In this document: positions 57,139 to 64,000 of the stretch, in pieces
Layout: every line of letters begins with the position of its first letter
How positions within the stretch are numbered: position 1 is the first letter of the stretch
Origin: Fragum whitleyi
Taxonomy: Eukaryota; Mollusca; Bivalvia; Cardiida; Cardiidae
Length of the DNA: 64,000 nucleotides
NCBI GenBank assembly: GCA_948146395.1
Contig: OX411543.1
Location: 33,809,058-33,873,057 of the forward strand
Direction: 5' to 3'
Program-made: the position numbers and the translations under genes
The notes under the pieces: model-generated
What the model was told of the DNA's origin: nothing
The model's input: the letters and a program-made list of their open reading frames with translations, nothing else
Database searches by the model: none

Positions 57139-58546
57139 CCATTGAAGTCAATCGTTTCGGTATGTCAATACTTGTCATGTTTGGGTATTGGTCTTTAAAT
57201 GGTTTCCAAATAATTGAGTCAGTGAAATTGGTTATTTTCAGATTCATATACTGATCATTGTCTATGCTAGATTTACCAACTATATAGGGTTCATATAATG
57301 AAAATAGATTATTCGATGCAATACATCCATTTTCAACTTTAATTATGTCAACAGGCGGCCTTGTCCGTACTTCAGTATGTTGGCCATTACACACCAAAGC
57401 AAAGTTTAAGCCGGTCCTAGAGATAACTAGCCATGTAGAATCAAAGAGATGTTTAGCCATAGGTAGTCTTTCATGAGATACCTGGGTCATACTCGAATTT
57501 TGTCTGTTATTATCCGGAGGTAAGAACAAATTAATAAGACACGTGCGAGCTACGTTCACGGGAAATTCTGGACTAATTATAGTACAAAATTTTACATTTT
57601 TGCGTCCGCATACCTGAATTTCTTTGTCAGATAACAGATGATAATGAGTTCTAGCCTTGTCAATTAAGAAACCTCTGGCTTCTAACTGGTACGTAGCCAA
57701 CAGATCATTTTTGCCTGATTTCGGTTCATAATTTACAGAAACAGGTGAAGGAATCGGAATAGAAACAGCTTCATATACTTCATAGTTACGATCTAATCTC
57801 ATGACTGGTATAGAAAGAATAATCATTATTTTTCCGTCTACGAAAACAGTTTCAGTTCTCAGGTATTTGTAGAATTCCCATACGTTTTCTCTCGGGTCAT
57901 TAATCAATGACATAAGGTCGGGTAAAGAGTTTTGAATATCTAAAAGCAGTCTCTGTAACCTGAGTGGATTTATGATTCGTACAGACAATTTTCCTAGTGA
58001 GAGATAATCTAAATCGGATTTTAATTTCAAGAGGAATTCTTTCGCATTTTGAATCAATATTCGAATTTCATTAATTAATAAAATAAAGCGACTGTACGCT
58101 TCAATAAAACGTCTGTTTTCATTTATTCCTTGAGCTAATTCATGCGTGATATAGTTGACTTTCGCGTCCATTTCACGGATGCTTCCGATAATTTCAATAA
58201 TTGACTGTCTGTTTTCGAGTACTAAGCCTCGCGATTCGTTTATAATCGTAAGGCTTTGTTCAACAACATGTACAATCTGTTTTTGATTTAATGCCAAAGA
58301 AGAAACTTGACTACGTATTTCTTTTATGTCTGACTCACTCACAACTCCAAATAACCAATACATAGCGTCACCAATAAAAGGTAATAAACTTCGACGATTT
58401 CGAGTTTTTCGAGTAAGTAACGTAAGTTGTGACAATTCATTTTTTATATCATTTTCCAAAGTCTGTAGGTATTGAACTTCCTGCAAAAGACCATTTAATG
58501 CGTTTTCAAAAGGTTCATAACCTTCTATTTTCCGAACGTAACGCGG
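57092..58546 (-). pseudogene. env: Envelope-like gene, fusion-subunit ectodomain (F-protein-like)
   Basis: Open from the TAG at 58547 to a stop at 57092; from the first ATG (58486) it is 464 residues. A furin-type site Arg29-Asn-Arg-Arg32 is followed by SLLPFIGDAMYWLFG (33-47), the arrangement of the fusion peptide of baculovirus F and errantivirus Env proteins. A long heptad-rich helical region (about 50-180) follows, then a cysteine-bearing region. In its own frame it lacks a membrane anchor; the likely anchor is in the next, overlapping frame. Function in the family is membrane fusion at cell entry. This copy is broken. Confidence 0.8.
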
Positions 58547-58846
58547 CTAAATGACTTCAAACGCTGTCACTGCTAATTTAAAATCTTCGGCTAATCTTTC
58601 CATCAAATTTTCAATACTATGGAAATCAATAACAAGAGTAGCTAGCCATTTTGCTCTAGTGGTGGTCACTTCATTTGTCTTATAAAAGACAACACTGTCT
58701 CTTACAACAAGTGCTTCAGCAACGAGCGCTGCAGACAAACGTCGCTCAAAATGATTAATGATTAAAATAACTGCCAAAATGCTAAATGCAAGTGTGACGT
58801 TGGTCATTTTGTTTCCTAAAATGAACATCATAATAACGATTATCAA
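58547..58846 (-). pseudogene. env: Envelope-like gene, N-terminal part, ended by in-frame TAG
   Basis: 99 residues starting with a hydrophobic stretch (TLAFSILAVILII) suited to a signal peptide. It is in the same frame as the following 464-residue part and is separated from it by a TAG at 58547-58549. Position and length fit the small N-terminal subunit (F2-like) upstream of a furin site. Confidence 0.65.
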
Positions 58847-58925
58847 TTAATCACTCAAGTTATAACTTATAAACTGAATCCTTTAAACAAAGTACAATCC
58901 AGAAGGATATCCTAATACTAAAACA

Positions 58926-60728
58926 TTACTCAGATTCACGTTTTCTTCGTGAACGAATTCTTTGCCTTAATTCGGCTAAGGGTATGTCTGATTCAGAATC
59001 GCTATCTGAACGCTCTCTGCGATATCTATTCTCGAGGAACCTATTATTCTTGACATTAACTACCGTGTCAGAAGATGATTCATTATCCGAGCTGTCGGAC
59101 GAGACAGGTGGAACAACATAATTACTCGGTCTTAATTGGCGCCCTGTCTTATCTACAGGTATGTCCCAATTTACAGAAGCTGGCCTCAAATGTTCCGCGT
59201 GTACTTTTGTAGTACTTCCATCTAATTGGTTTTTTATGATGAATGTAACAGGGGATGTTTTTTCAATTATACGATAGTACGCCTGCCATTTGACATCTAA
59301 TTTATTTTTACGGGCCTGGTTCCTATAATAAACAGGATCTCCTACCTGAAATTGTATATCGTTAGCATTTTTGTTTTTGTGTTCATTTCGTATTTGCTTT
59401 GCTTTCTTTCTGTTTTGATGTACAAGCATGAAAGCTTTGTGCTGTTGTTCGAGTGCAATTTTGTGGGGGTCTTCACCTTGATATTTTCTTCTAGGTCGTA
59501 AAATTGTGTCGATTGGTAAAACACACTCTCTATTGTACAACAGGTAAAATGGCGAACACTTAGTTGATTCGTTTATACCAAAACGAATTGCAGCAAGTGT
59601 TTGATTTAAAAATGCATCCCATGGAACTTTTTCAACCTGTAATTTCTTTGACATAACATCAACTAATGTCCTATGAAAGCGCTCAATTAACCCATTACTT
59701 TGAGGATGATAGAATGACGTTGTAACATGATGAATATTTAATTCTGCCAAAGTCTCTTTAATAACTTGATTAACATTTTCAGAGCCATTGTCGGAGAGTA
59801 TCTCTAAAGGACAAGAATAGCGGGGAAATATTTCATCGATGATAAGATGTGCTACCGTTTGCGCACATTTATCAGGGCAAGGGAAAGCTTCTGGATATCC
59901 TGAATATAGGTCGATGAAACTAATGATGTACTTATTTCCTGACGGTGTCACGGGGTATGGACCTGATAAATCGACTGCTATCTTGGCCCAAGCGAATGGT
60001 GGAGTATCAGTTTCCTGAACCGATGGCCTAGTTTTCTGACTACTGCGCATTTGGCATACTACACAAGTAGTAACATAAGATGTAACGTCCTTGAATAAAT
60101 TAACCCAATAATACTTTGACCTTATTGCGTCATAAGTCTTATCTATGCCCATGTGTCCTAATGACCTATGATATTCAGAGAGTACATTTTGTTTTAAGTG
60201 TTCCGGAATGTAAAGACGGAGAATTGGATCTGTATCAGGATAAGAGATGTAATACAAAATGTTATCTAGTAACAAATGTTTCTTAGATAGTGAAGGCGAT
60301 AAGGTATCGTTTTGTAACGCTAATTTAATTTGTTTTATGTCTGCATCTTTCTCCTGCTCGTTAATCATGTTTAACGGCTCGTAATAACAAGGTTTCTCGA
60401 CTTTGTCTCGAAACTGGGGTTTACATCTAGCGAAATTCTTTGGCTGAAATTGATTAGAGTTCAGCGCGCTTATCTCATACATCTGCCCACTGACATCTGG
60501 GTCATGTAATTGAGAATCATCAGCCTTAAGCGTGTTCGGTGGCACACGGCTAAGTAGGTCGGCGACCAAATTATCCGAGCCTGCAAGATACTCAATCTTA
60601 CAGTTATAGCCAGCTATGCTTAATGCCCATAACGAAACTTTTTTATTTTGAATCGGAGACTCAAGTAAATGTTTCAAGGGTTTATGATCCGTAAAAAGAA
60701 CAAATTCAGCATTATGGAGGTAATGATC
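58926..60728 (-). CDS. pol: Retroelement RNase H end and integrase
   Basis: Same frame as the segment before the TGA. It starts with the last RNase H Asp (TDHKPLKHLL), then the integrase. Counting from the first ATG at 60677 (583 residues): zinc-binding His170, His175, Cys205, Cys208; catalytic core Asp236 (AVDLSGP), Asp296 (LSDNGSE) and Glu332 (NGLIERFHR), spaced as in Ty3/gypsy; a GPY/F-like C-terminal region around 445-500 (GDPVYYRNQ to HAEHLRP); and a charged Ser/Arg tail. Complete catalytic set. Without readthrough of the TGA it would be cut off from RT. Confidence 0.92.
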   Translation of the reverse strand, partial: DHYLHNAEFVLFTDHKPLKHLLESPIQNKKVSLWALSIAGYNCKIEYLAGSDNLVADLLSRVPPNTLKADDSQLHDPDVSGQMYEISALNSNQFQPKNFARCKPQFRDKVEKPCYYEPLNMINEQEKDADIKQIKLALQNDTLSPSLSKKHLLLDNILYYISYPDTDPILRLYIPEHLKQNVLSEYHRSLGHMGIDKTYDAIRSKYYWVNLFKDVTSYVTTCVVCQMRSSQKTRPSVQETDTPPFAWAKIAVDLSGPYPVTPSGNKYIISFIDLYSGYPEAFPCPDKCAQTVAHLIIDEIFPRYSCPLEILSDNGSENVNQVIKETLAELNIHHVTTSFYHPQSNGLIERFHRTLVDVMSKKLQVEKVPWDAFLNQTLAAIRFGINESTKCSPFYLLYNRECVLPIDTILRPRRKYQGEDPHKIALEQQHKAFMLVHQNRKKAKQIRNEHKNKNANDIQFQVGDPVYYRNQARKNKLDVKWQAYYRIIEKTSPVTFIIKNQLDGSTTKVHAEHLRPASVNWDIPVDKTGRQLRPSNYVVPPVSSDSSDNESSSDTVVNVKNNRFLENRYRRERSDSDSESDIPLAELRQRIRSRRKRESE

Positions 60729-61094
60729 TCATTTCTGCAAACTGTAATAAATTGCATATGCTTCTTTTTCAATTGTTGACCAACGTGTTTGAGTATCACT
60801 CAACCTATGTGATAAGTAATAAATTGGACGTTCTAACGCTTCTCCTTGTTCATAAACTGTCTGTGTGAGACAAGCACCAATGCATTTATCACTTGCATCC
60901 GTGTACAACTTATAAGGTAAATTTGTATCAGGAAAACAAAGAAGTGGAAGTTCAGATAAAATTTGTTTCAATTTATCAAATGCTGATTGGCAATTTTCAT
61001 CCCATTTAAACTTAGCATATTTCCGAGTAAGAGCAATAATTGGTTCAGCAATACTAGAAAAATGTGGAACAAATCTACGATAGTAACTACACAT
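60729..61094 (-). pseudogene. pol: Retroelement RT thumb and first part of RNase H, ended by in-frame TGA
   Basis: Begins CSYYRRFVPHFSSIAEP, the RT connection, then the RNase H strand LYTDASDKCIGACL and the TIEKEAYAI helix (catalytic Asp and Glu). A TGA at 60729-60731 ends it; the same frame resumes immediately with the residues leading to TDHKPL, so this is a premature stop. Confidence 0.88.
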
Positions 61095-61096
61095 GC

Positions 61097-61936
61097 CTAT
61101 AAAACTTCACGGACATTTGTGGGAGGTGAAAGAGATTTGATTACATTAACCTTTTTCTCTTCTGGCTGGATGCCATTGGCATTGATAATAAATCCAAGAT
61201 AATTAGTTTCTGTTTTGAGAAAGCTACATTTCTTAAGTTTTAAACGCAAACTATGTTGACGTAGGCGATTGAATACCTGTTGAATATGTGCCAAGTGTTC
61301 TTCTAAGGTTTGAGAGTATATTAATATATCATCAAGATAGACGGTGGTAAAGTCACTTAACCCTTCAAGGACACGATTCATTAACTCTTGAAAGATAGCT
61401 GGGGCATTAGTCAGCCCAAATGGCATGACGTTAAACGAAAATAAACCACGGTGACAGGTGAAGGCTGTCTTATCTTTATCACCTTCATCCATCATGACTT
61501 GCCAGTAACCTGATTTCAGATCGAGAGAACTAAAGTACTTGGCCTTACCTAATAAAGCAAGTATGTCATCGATCACGGGGAGAGGGTATGAATTCGTTTT
61601 TGTAATCTTATTCAGTTTTCTAAAGTCAACGCAAAAACGTTTTGTCCCATCTTTCTTATCTACAATTACCACGGGAAAAGACCATGCTGACCTACTTCTG
61701 TCAATTATTTTTGCCTCTAACATCTCATCAATTGCTTTATCTATAACGTTCCTATTATTTAACTGAGTACGGTATGGTTTAAGACGAATGGGTTCGTGAT
61801 CACCTGTATCTATTTTCATCCGAACTGTGTCAGTATGACTGAGGTCGGCATCTGTTTTTGCAAATAAGTCCGAATTCTTTTGGAGTAAATTAATGACTTT
61901 TGGTTTCAAGTTTGGCGGAATACATAAGTTAGCCAA
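61097..61936 (-). pseudogene. pol: Retroelement reverse transcriptase (frame broken at its 3' end)
   Basis: 279 residues covering palm and fingers of a Ty3/gypsy RT. Visible blocks: SAWSFPVVIVDKKDG (83-97), SSLDLKSGYWQV with catalytic Asp139, MPFGLTNAPAIFQELMN (171-187) and YLDDILIYS with Asp202-Asp203. The frame stops at TAG just after NVREVL, at a point where family members continue into the thumb; the continuation is in another frame from 61094. The protease frame overlaps by 31 nt. This break would prevent a full Pol product from this copy. Confidence 0.88.
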
Positions 61937-62820
61937 GTCTTAGTGTCAAGTTTATCAGAATATTTATGTAAATTTTCTCTTGCTGACATTCCTGCGATAG
62001 TTTTATCTATGCTCATTATTTTAGCTGAACTGACTAATTGGACACGCACAACAGGTGTTCCTGGTTTGAGTGATATAGTCTTATTTGTACTGTTCACTAA
62101 CATTACAGGTAACCTTCGAGTGTTAGAGAGGTTAGCGACCGAGTTCATCATCAGTAACCCTGGCTCATTGCCAATCTGACCTAGTTCAAAAGGTGAGATT
62201 TCATACTCAGCTTGCGTGGGCAATTTGATATGTTTTCTAACCTGACATTGACAAATATGGGCAGTCTGTGGAGAAATCTTAATTTTATGTTTTAACCTAG
62301 CAACTGAAGCAATGTGGATATCTTCCACTAGTGAAATATACGTCCCATTAACCCGAATACAACCAAGGTCATGGTACACACGCACACCTCGTGCTTGAAG
62401 CCAATCGAATCCTATAATAATATTTCGATTCAGATTACGAACTACATAAAATTTATGGCTCATTTTCAAGCCTCCTAACATAAATTCTATTTCAGCAATT
62501 CCATCTATATGTAACGGAGTATTTCCAGCCGTAGTTAAATCTAACTTATGTTTTTGTAGCTTAGGTTTGTTTTTCAAGGTATCATATACACGACGATGTA
62601 TCAAGGAAACTTCAGCACCCGAATCTAGTAAAGCACGATATTTTTGTTTTTGGAATTTGATCAAAAGTGAGTTTGGACCCTTTACAACAGAATTTATTTG
62701 AATACATTTTCTCTTGGATTTTCCTTCTAGTTTGTTTTCTGTTTTTCTTCCCACATCGGATTCTACATGTGGGAAGCTTGCGAGTTTAAATTTTGATTTT
62801 GCCTTCTTTTGTTCGGACAT
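61906..62820 (-). CDS. pol: Retroelement aspartic protease region of pol
   Basis: ORF of 304 residues overlapping gag by 58 nt in the -1 frame. Its first part is probably entered by frameshifting rather than from the ATG. The retropepsin active site is Asp66-Ser67-Gly68 within YRALLDSGAEVSLIH, and IIIGFDWL (134-141) is the hydrophobic-hydrophobic-Gly motif of the same fold. The last 150 residues are a linker without known motif. The frame ends in 61906 while the RT frame begins at 61936 or before, one base out of register: either a second recoding point or a lesion in this copy. Confidence 0.88.
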   Translation of the reverse strand: MSEQKKAKSKFKLASFPHVESDVGRKTENKLEGKSKRKCIQINSVVKGPNSLLIKFQKQKYRALLDSGAEVSLIHRRVYDTLKNKPKLQKHKLDLTTAGNTPLHIDGIAEIEFMLGGLKMSHKFYVVRNLNRNIIIGFDWLQARGVRVYHDLGCIRVNGTYISLVEDIHIASVARLKHKIKISPQTAHICQCQVRKHIKLPTQAEYEISPFELGQIGNEPGLLMMNSVANLSNTRRLPVMLVNSTNKTISLKPGTPVVRVQLVSSAKIMSIDKTIAGMSARENLHKYSDKLDTKTWLTYVFRQT

Positions 62821-63641
62821 TCCTTAACTTTATGCCCCGGCTGACCACAACCAAAGCATAACAGCTGTCTATTTAGAAACTGCGGATTATGAAACGACGG
62901 ATTATCCCCAGCAGCATTTACGCTTGCCTTTCTCAATCTACAGTCCTTAATATGGTGACCGATTTTTCTACAAAAATGGCACCTTATTTTTGGTCGTGAA
63001 TGACTCACTTCCATAGGTGTTTCTTCTCTTTTATTATTTTGCTGTTGACTTAAACGCAAATTAAATCGTTTTCTTAAATTCTGCTTGCCGGTCGTAATTT
63101 GAACTGCCTCACTAAAGCTGACCGGATTATCCCGCATGACTTTCATTTTCATTGAGTCTTCCCAGAGACCATCAATGAAATATCCGATCAAATGTCTTTG
63201 TAGTTGGTCCGGTCCGTCGAATGCGTCCTCGGCCAACGCCAAAAGTCGTTCGGCGTAAACCTGTATAGGTTCACCCGATTTTTGTTTAACTCTACGCAAT
63301 AACAATAGTACGTGTTGTTGGTCAACAACCTCGCCAAATCTAACCCTCAACTCTTGTTTTGTCCTGTCCCAGTCATGTCGAGGGTTGGACTCAAAATATC
63401 GTTTAAGAAAGTCGCTTACTGGTCCCGAACTTGACTGATAAGCAACGTACTTAATGGCGTCATTTGTCACCCCGATTAAAACTCCATACTTTTCAATGGA
63501 CTTGATCCAAGCCTTGAATAGCTTAGGATCAGATCCATCAAAAGAATTTATTACTTTCGCCACTCCCTGTGTGCCTACTGTTACTGTCAAACTCTTGAGT
63601 TGACTCTCGACTGATCGAGCAATATCGACTAGTTCTGCCAT
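62763..63641 (-). CDS. gag: Retroelement Gag (capsid and nucleocapsid)
   Basis: Intact 292-residue ORF. Residues about 40-190 resemble the Ty3/gypsy capsid (retrotransposon gag) domain, with a run ending VMRDNPVSFSEAVQI. Two CCHC zinc knuckles follow, Cys221-Cys224-His229-Cys234 and Cys262-Cys265-His270-Cys275, which bind the element's RNA. The start is the first ATG after a 114-nt leader from the LTR. The last 58 nt overlap the protease frame. A slippery heptamer in the overlap (62784-62790) would make a Gag-Pol fusion by -1 frameshifting. Confidence 0.92.
   Translation of the reverse strand: MAELVDIARSVESQLKSLTVTVGTQGVAKVINSFDGSDPKLFKAWIKSIEKYGVLIGVTNDAIKYVAYQSSSGPVSDFLKRYFESNPRHDWDRTKQELRVRFGEVVDQQHVLLLLRRVKQKSGEPIQVYAERLLALAEDAFDGPDQLQRHLIGYFIDGLWEDSMKMKVMRDNPVSFSEAVQITTGKQNLRKRFNLRLSQQQNNKREETPMEVSHSRPKIRCHFCRKIGHHIKDCRLRKASVNAAGDNPSFHNPQFLNRQLLCFGCGQPGHKVKECPNKRRQNQNLNSQASHM
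62784..62793 (-). promoter_or_regulatory. Candidate -1 ribosomal frameshift site between gag and pol
   Basis: In the gag frame the minus strand reads A AAT TTA AAC, which contains the slippery heptamer T TTA AAC (62790-62784) and, overlapping it, A AAT TTA. A -1 shift there moves exactly into the protease frame. No downstream pseudoknot was analysed. Confidence 0.65.
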
Positions 63642-63724
63642 ATTGATGTAAAAGAATTTGCAAAATTGACAACTTACCGATAGAATTCAAGTTATCCAAG
63701 TCACAAATCAGCAACAACCCAGAT

Positions 63725-63742
63725 CCTGCGACACGAGCACCA
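63725..63742 (-). promoter_or_regulatory. Candidate tRNA primer-binding site
   Basis: On the element's strand TGGTGCTCGTGTCGCAGG starts 13 nt after the LTR end and begins with the TGG that pairs with a tRNA CCA tail. I could not assign the tRNA, and 13 nt is a longer gap than usual. Confidence 0.45.
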
Positions 63743-63755
63743 AAAAGACACGTTA

Positions 63756-64000
63756 TGTGGTACAGCAATACGGCAGTCCAGGTACACAAGATGGGGAGAA
63801 AGTAACAAACACCGTGAGTCTAGTAAAAAGTCAAACTACATAATTTATTTACAAGCTACCGACAGAATATCAAATCAGCTATCAACTCCTATCTTAACCC
63901 AGAATAAGTCTACGAAGTTCTCATTCTAATTCCGTTCTGCCTTCTCACAGCAGTGCGGGGTTATTTTATACTACCTAGGAATACCTAGGTGATTCATACA
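63756..64000 (-). repeat. 5' LTR of the retroelement, truncated by the window
   Basis: Direct copy of 55518-55762 (offset 8,238). The TATA box recurs at 63964-63970. About 94 bp of U3 are expected beyond the window. Confidence 0.93.

Larger units (their letters stand above)
55518..64000 (-). mobile_element. Ty3/gypsy-class LTR retroelement with envelope-like gene (errantivirus-like), 5' end cut by window
   Basis: On the minus strand the order is 5' LTR (right, cut off), gag, protease, RT, RNase H, integrase, envelope-like gene, a small extra ORF, polypurine tract, 3' LTR (left). The LTR starts TGTAACATAG and ends GTACCACA on the element's strand. Integrase after RNase H places it in Ty3/gypsy; RT has the YLDD motif; no chromodomain is seen after integrase. 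The envelope-like gene has a furin site and fusion-peptide pattern as in baculovirus F and insect errantivirus Env proteins. Frames are broken in pol and env, so this copy looks defective. The left LTR is flanked by GACTT; the matching target repeat would be beyond the window. It is inserted in an older bivalve-type repeat (55250-55517). Confidence 0.93.

Noticed and set aside
59342..59524. 60-codon ORF inside integrase, and others at 56222-56419, 61539-61766 and 61943-62179
   Set aside because: Shadow frames of pol and of the extra ORF.

Overview
The window looks like nuclear DNA of a mollusc, most likely a bivalve. It is AT-rich, has short exons in long introns, and is packed with tRNA-derived SINEs, palindromic MITEs and degenerate tandem arrays ending in 'gacggacg'-type tails, which I associate with bivalve genomes. 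No prokaryotic or organellar signature is seen. Nearly all long ORFs in the first 55 kb are repeat-derived. The real genes are spliced and were found by matching exon phases, splice sites and conserved motifs on the minus strand.

Layout in + coordinates; all genes are on the minus strand. (1) About 3.8-30.6 kb: a secreted astacin-family zinc metalloprotease gene, eleven exons recognised, first exon not found. In order it encodes a signal peptide end, propeptide, astacin catalytic domain, six-Cys EGF-like module, PLAT/LH2-like module and a C-terminal PAN/apple-like module. (2) About 31-45 kb: intergenic, repeat-rich, dominated by an almost perfect 3,213-bp tandem duplication (38735-45159). (3) 45.9-53.5 kb: the 3' half of a USP20/USP33-type deubiquitinase gene (last part of the catalytic domain plus two DUSP domains). 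One conserved exon carries a one-base frameshift. (4) 55518 to the window end: an 8.5+ kb Ty3/gypsy-class LTR retroelement with gag, protease, RT, RNase H, integrase, an envelope-like gene resembling baculovirus/errantivirus F proteins, and a small extra ORF. It lies upstream of the last visible USP exon, so it probably sits inside an intron of that gene, in the same orientation. It has identical LTRs over the 245 bp that can be compared, but its reading frames are broken in several places.

Small mobile elements fill the introns. Families with several copies include an eight-copy 160-bp palindrome with TTAA ends, a 920-bp TA-flanked DNA element that carries a SINE-like segment (two inverted copies), and several other MITEs. 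Some of these end within 11-25 bp of astacin-gene splice sites, and one lies in the USP 3' UTR.

The two cellular genes are unrelated in function: one product is secreted and proteolytic, the other is intracellular ubiquitin removal. All gene models are from eye-reading; domain names for the PLAT-like and PAN-like parts are the least certain.
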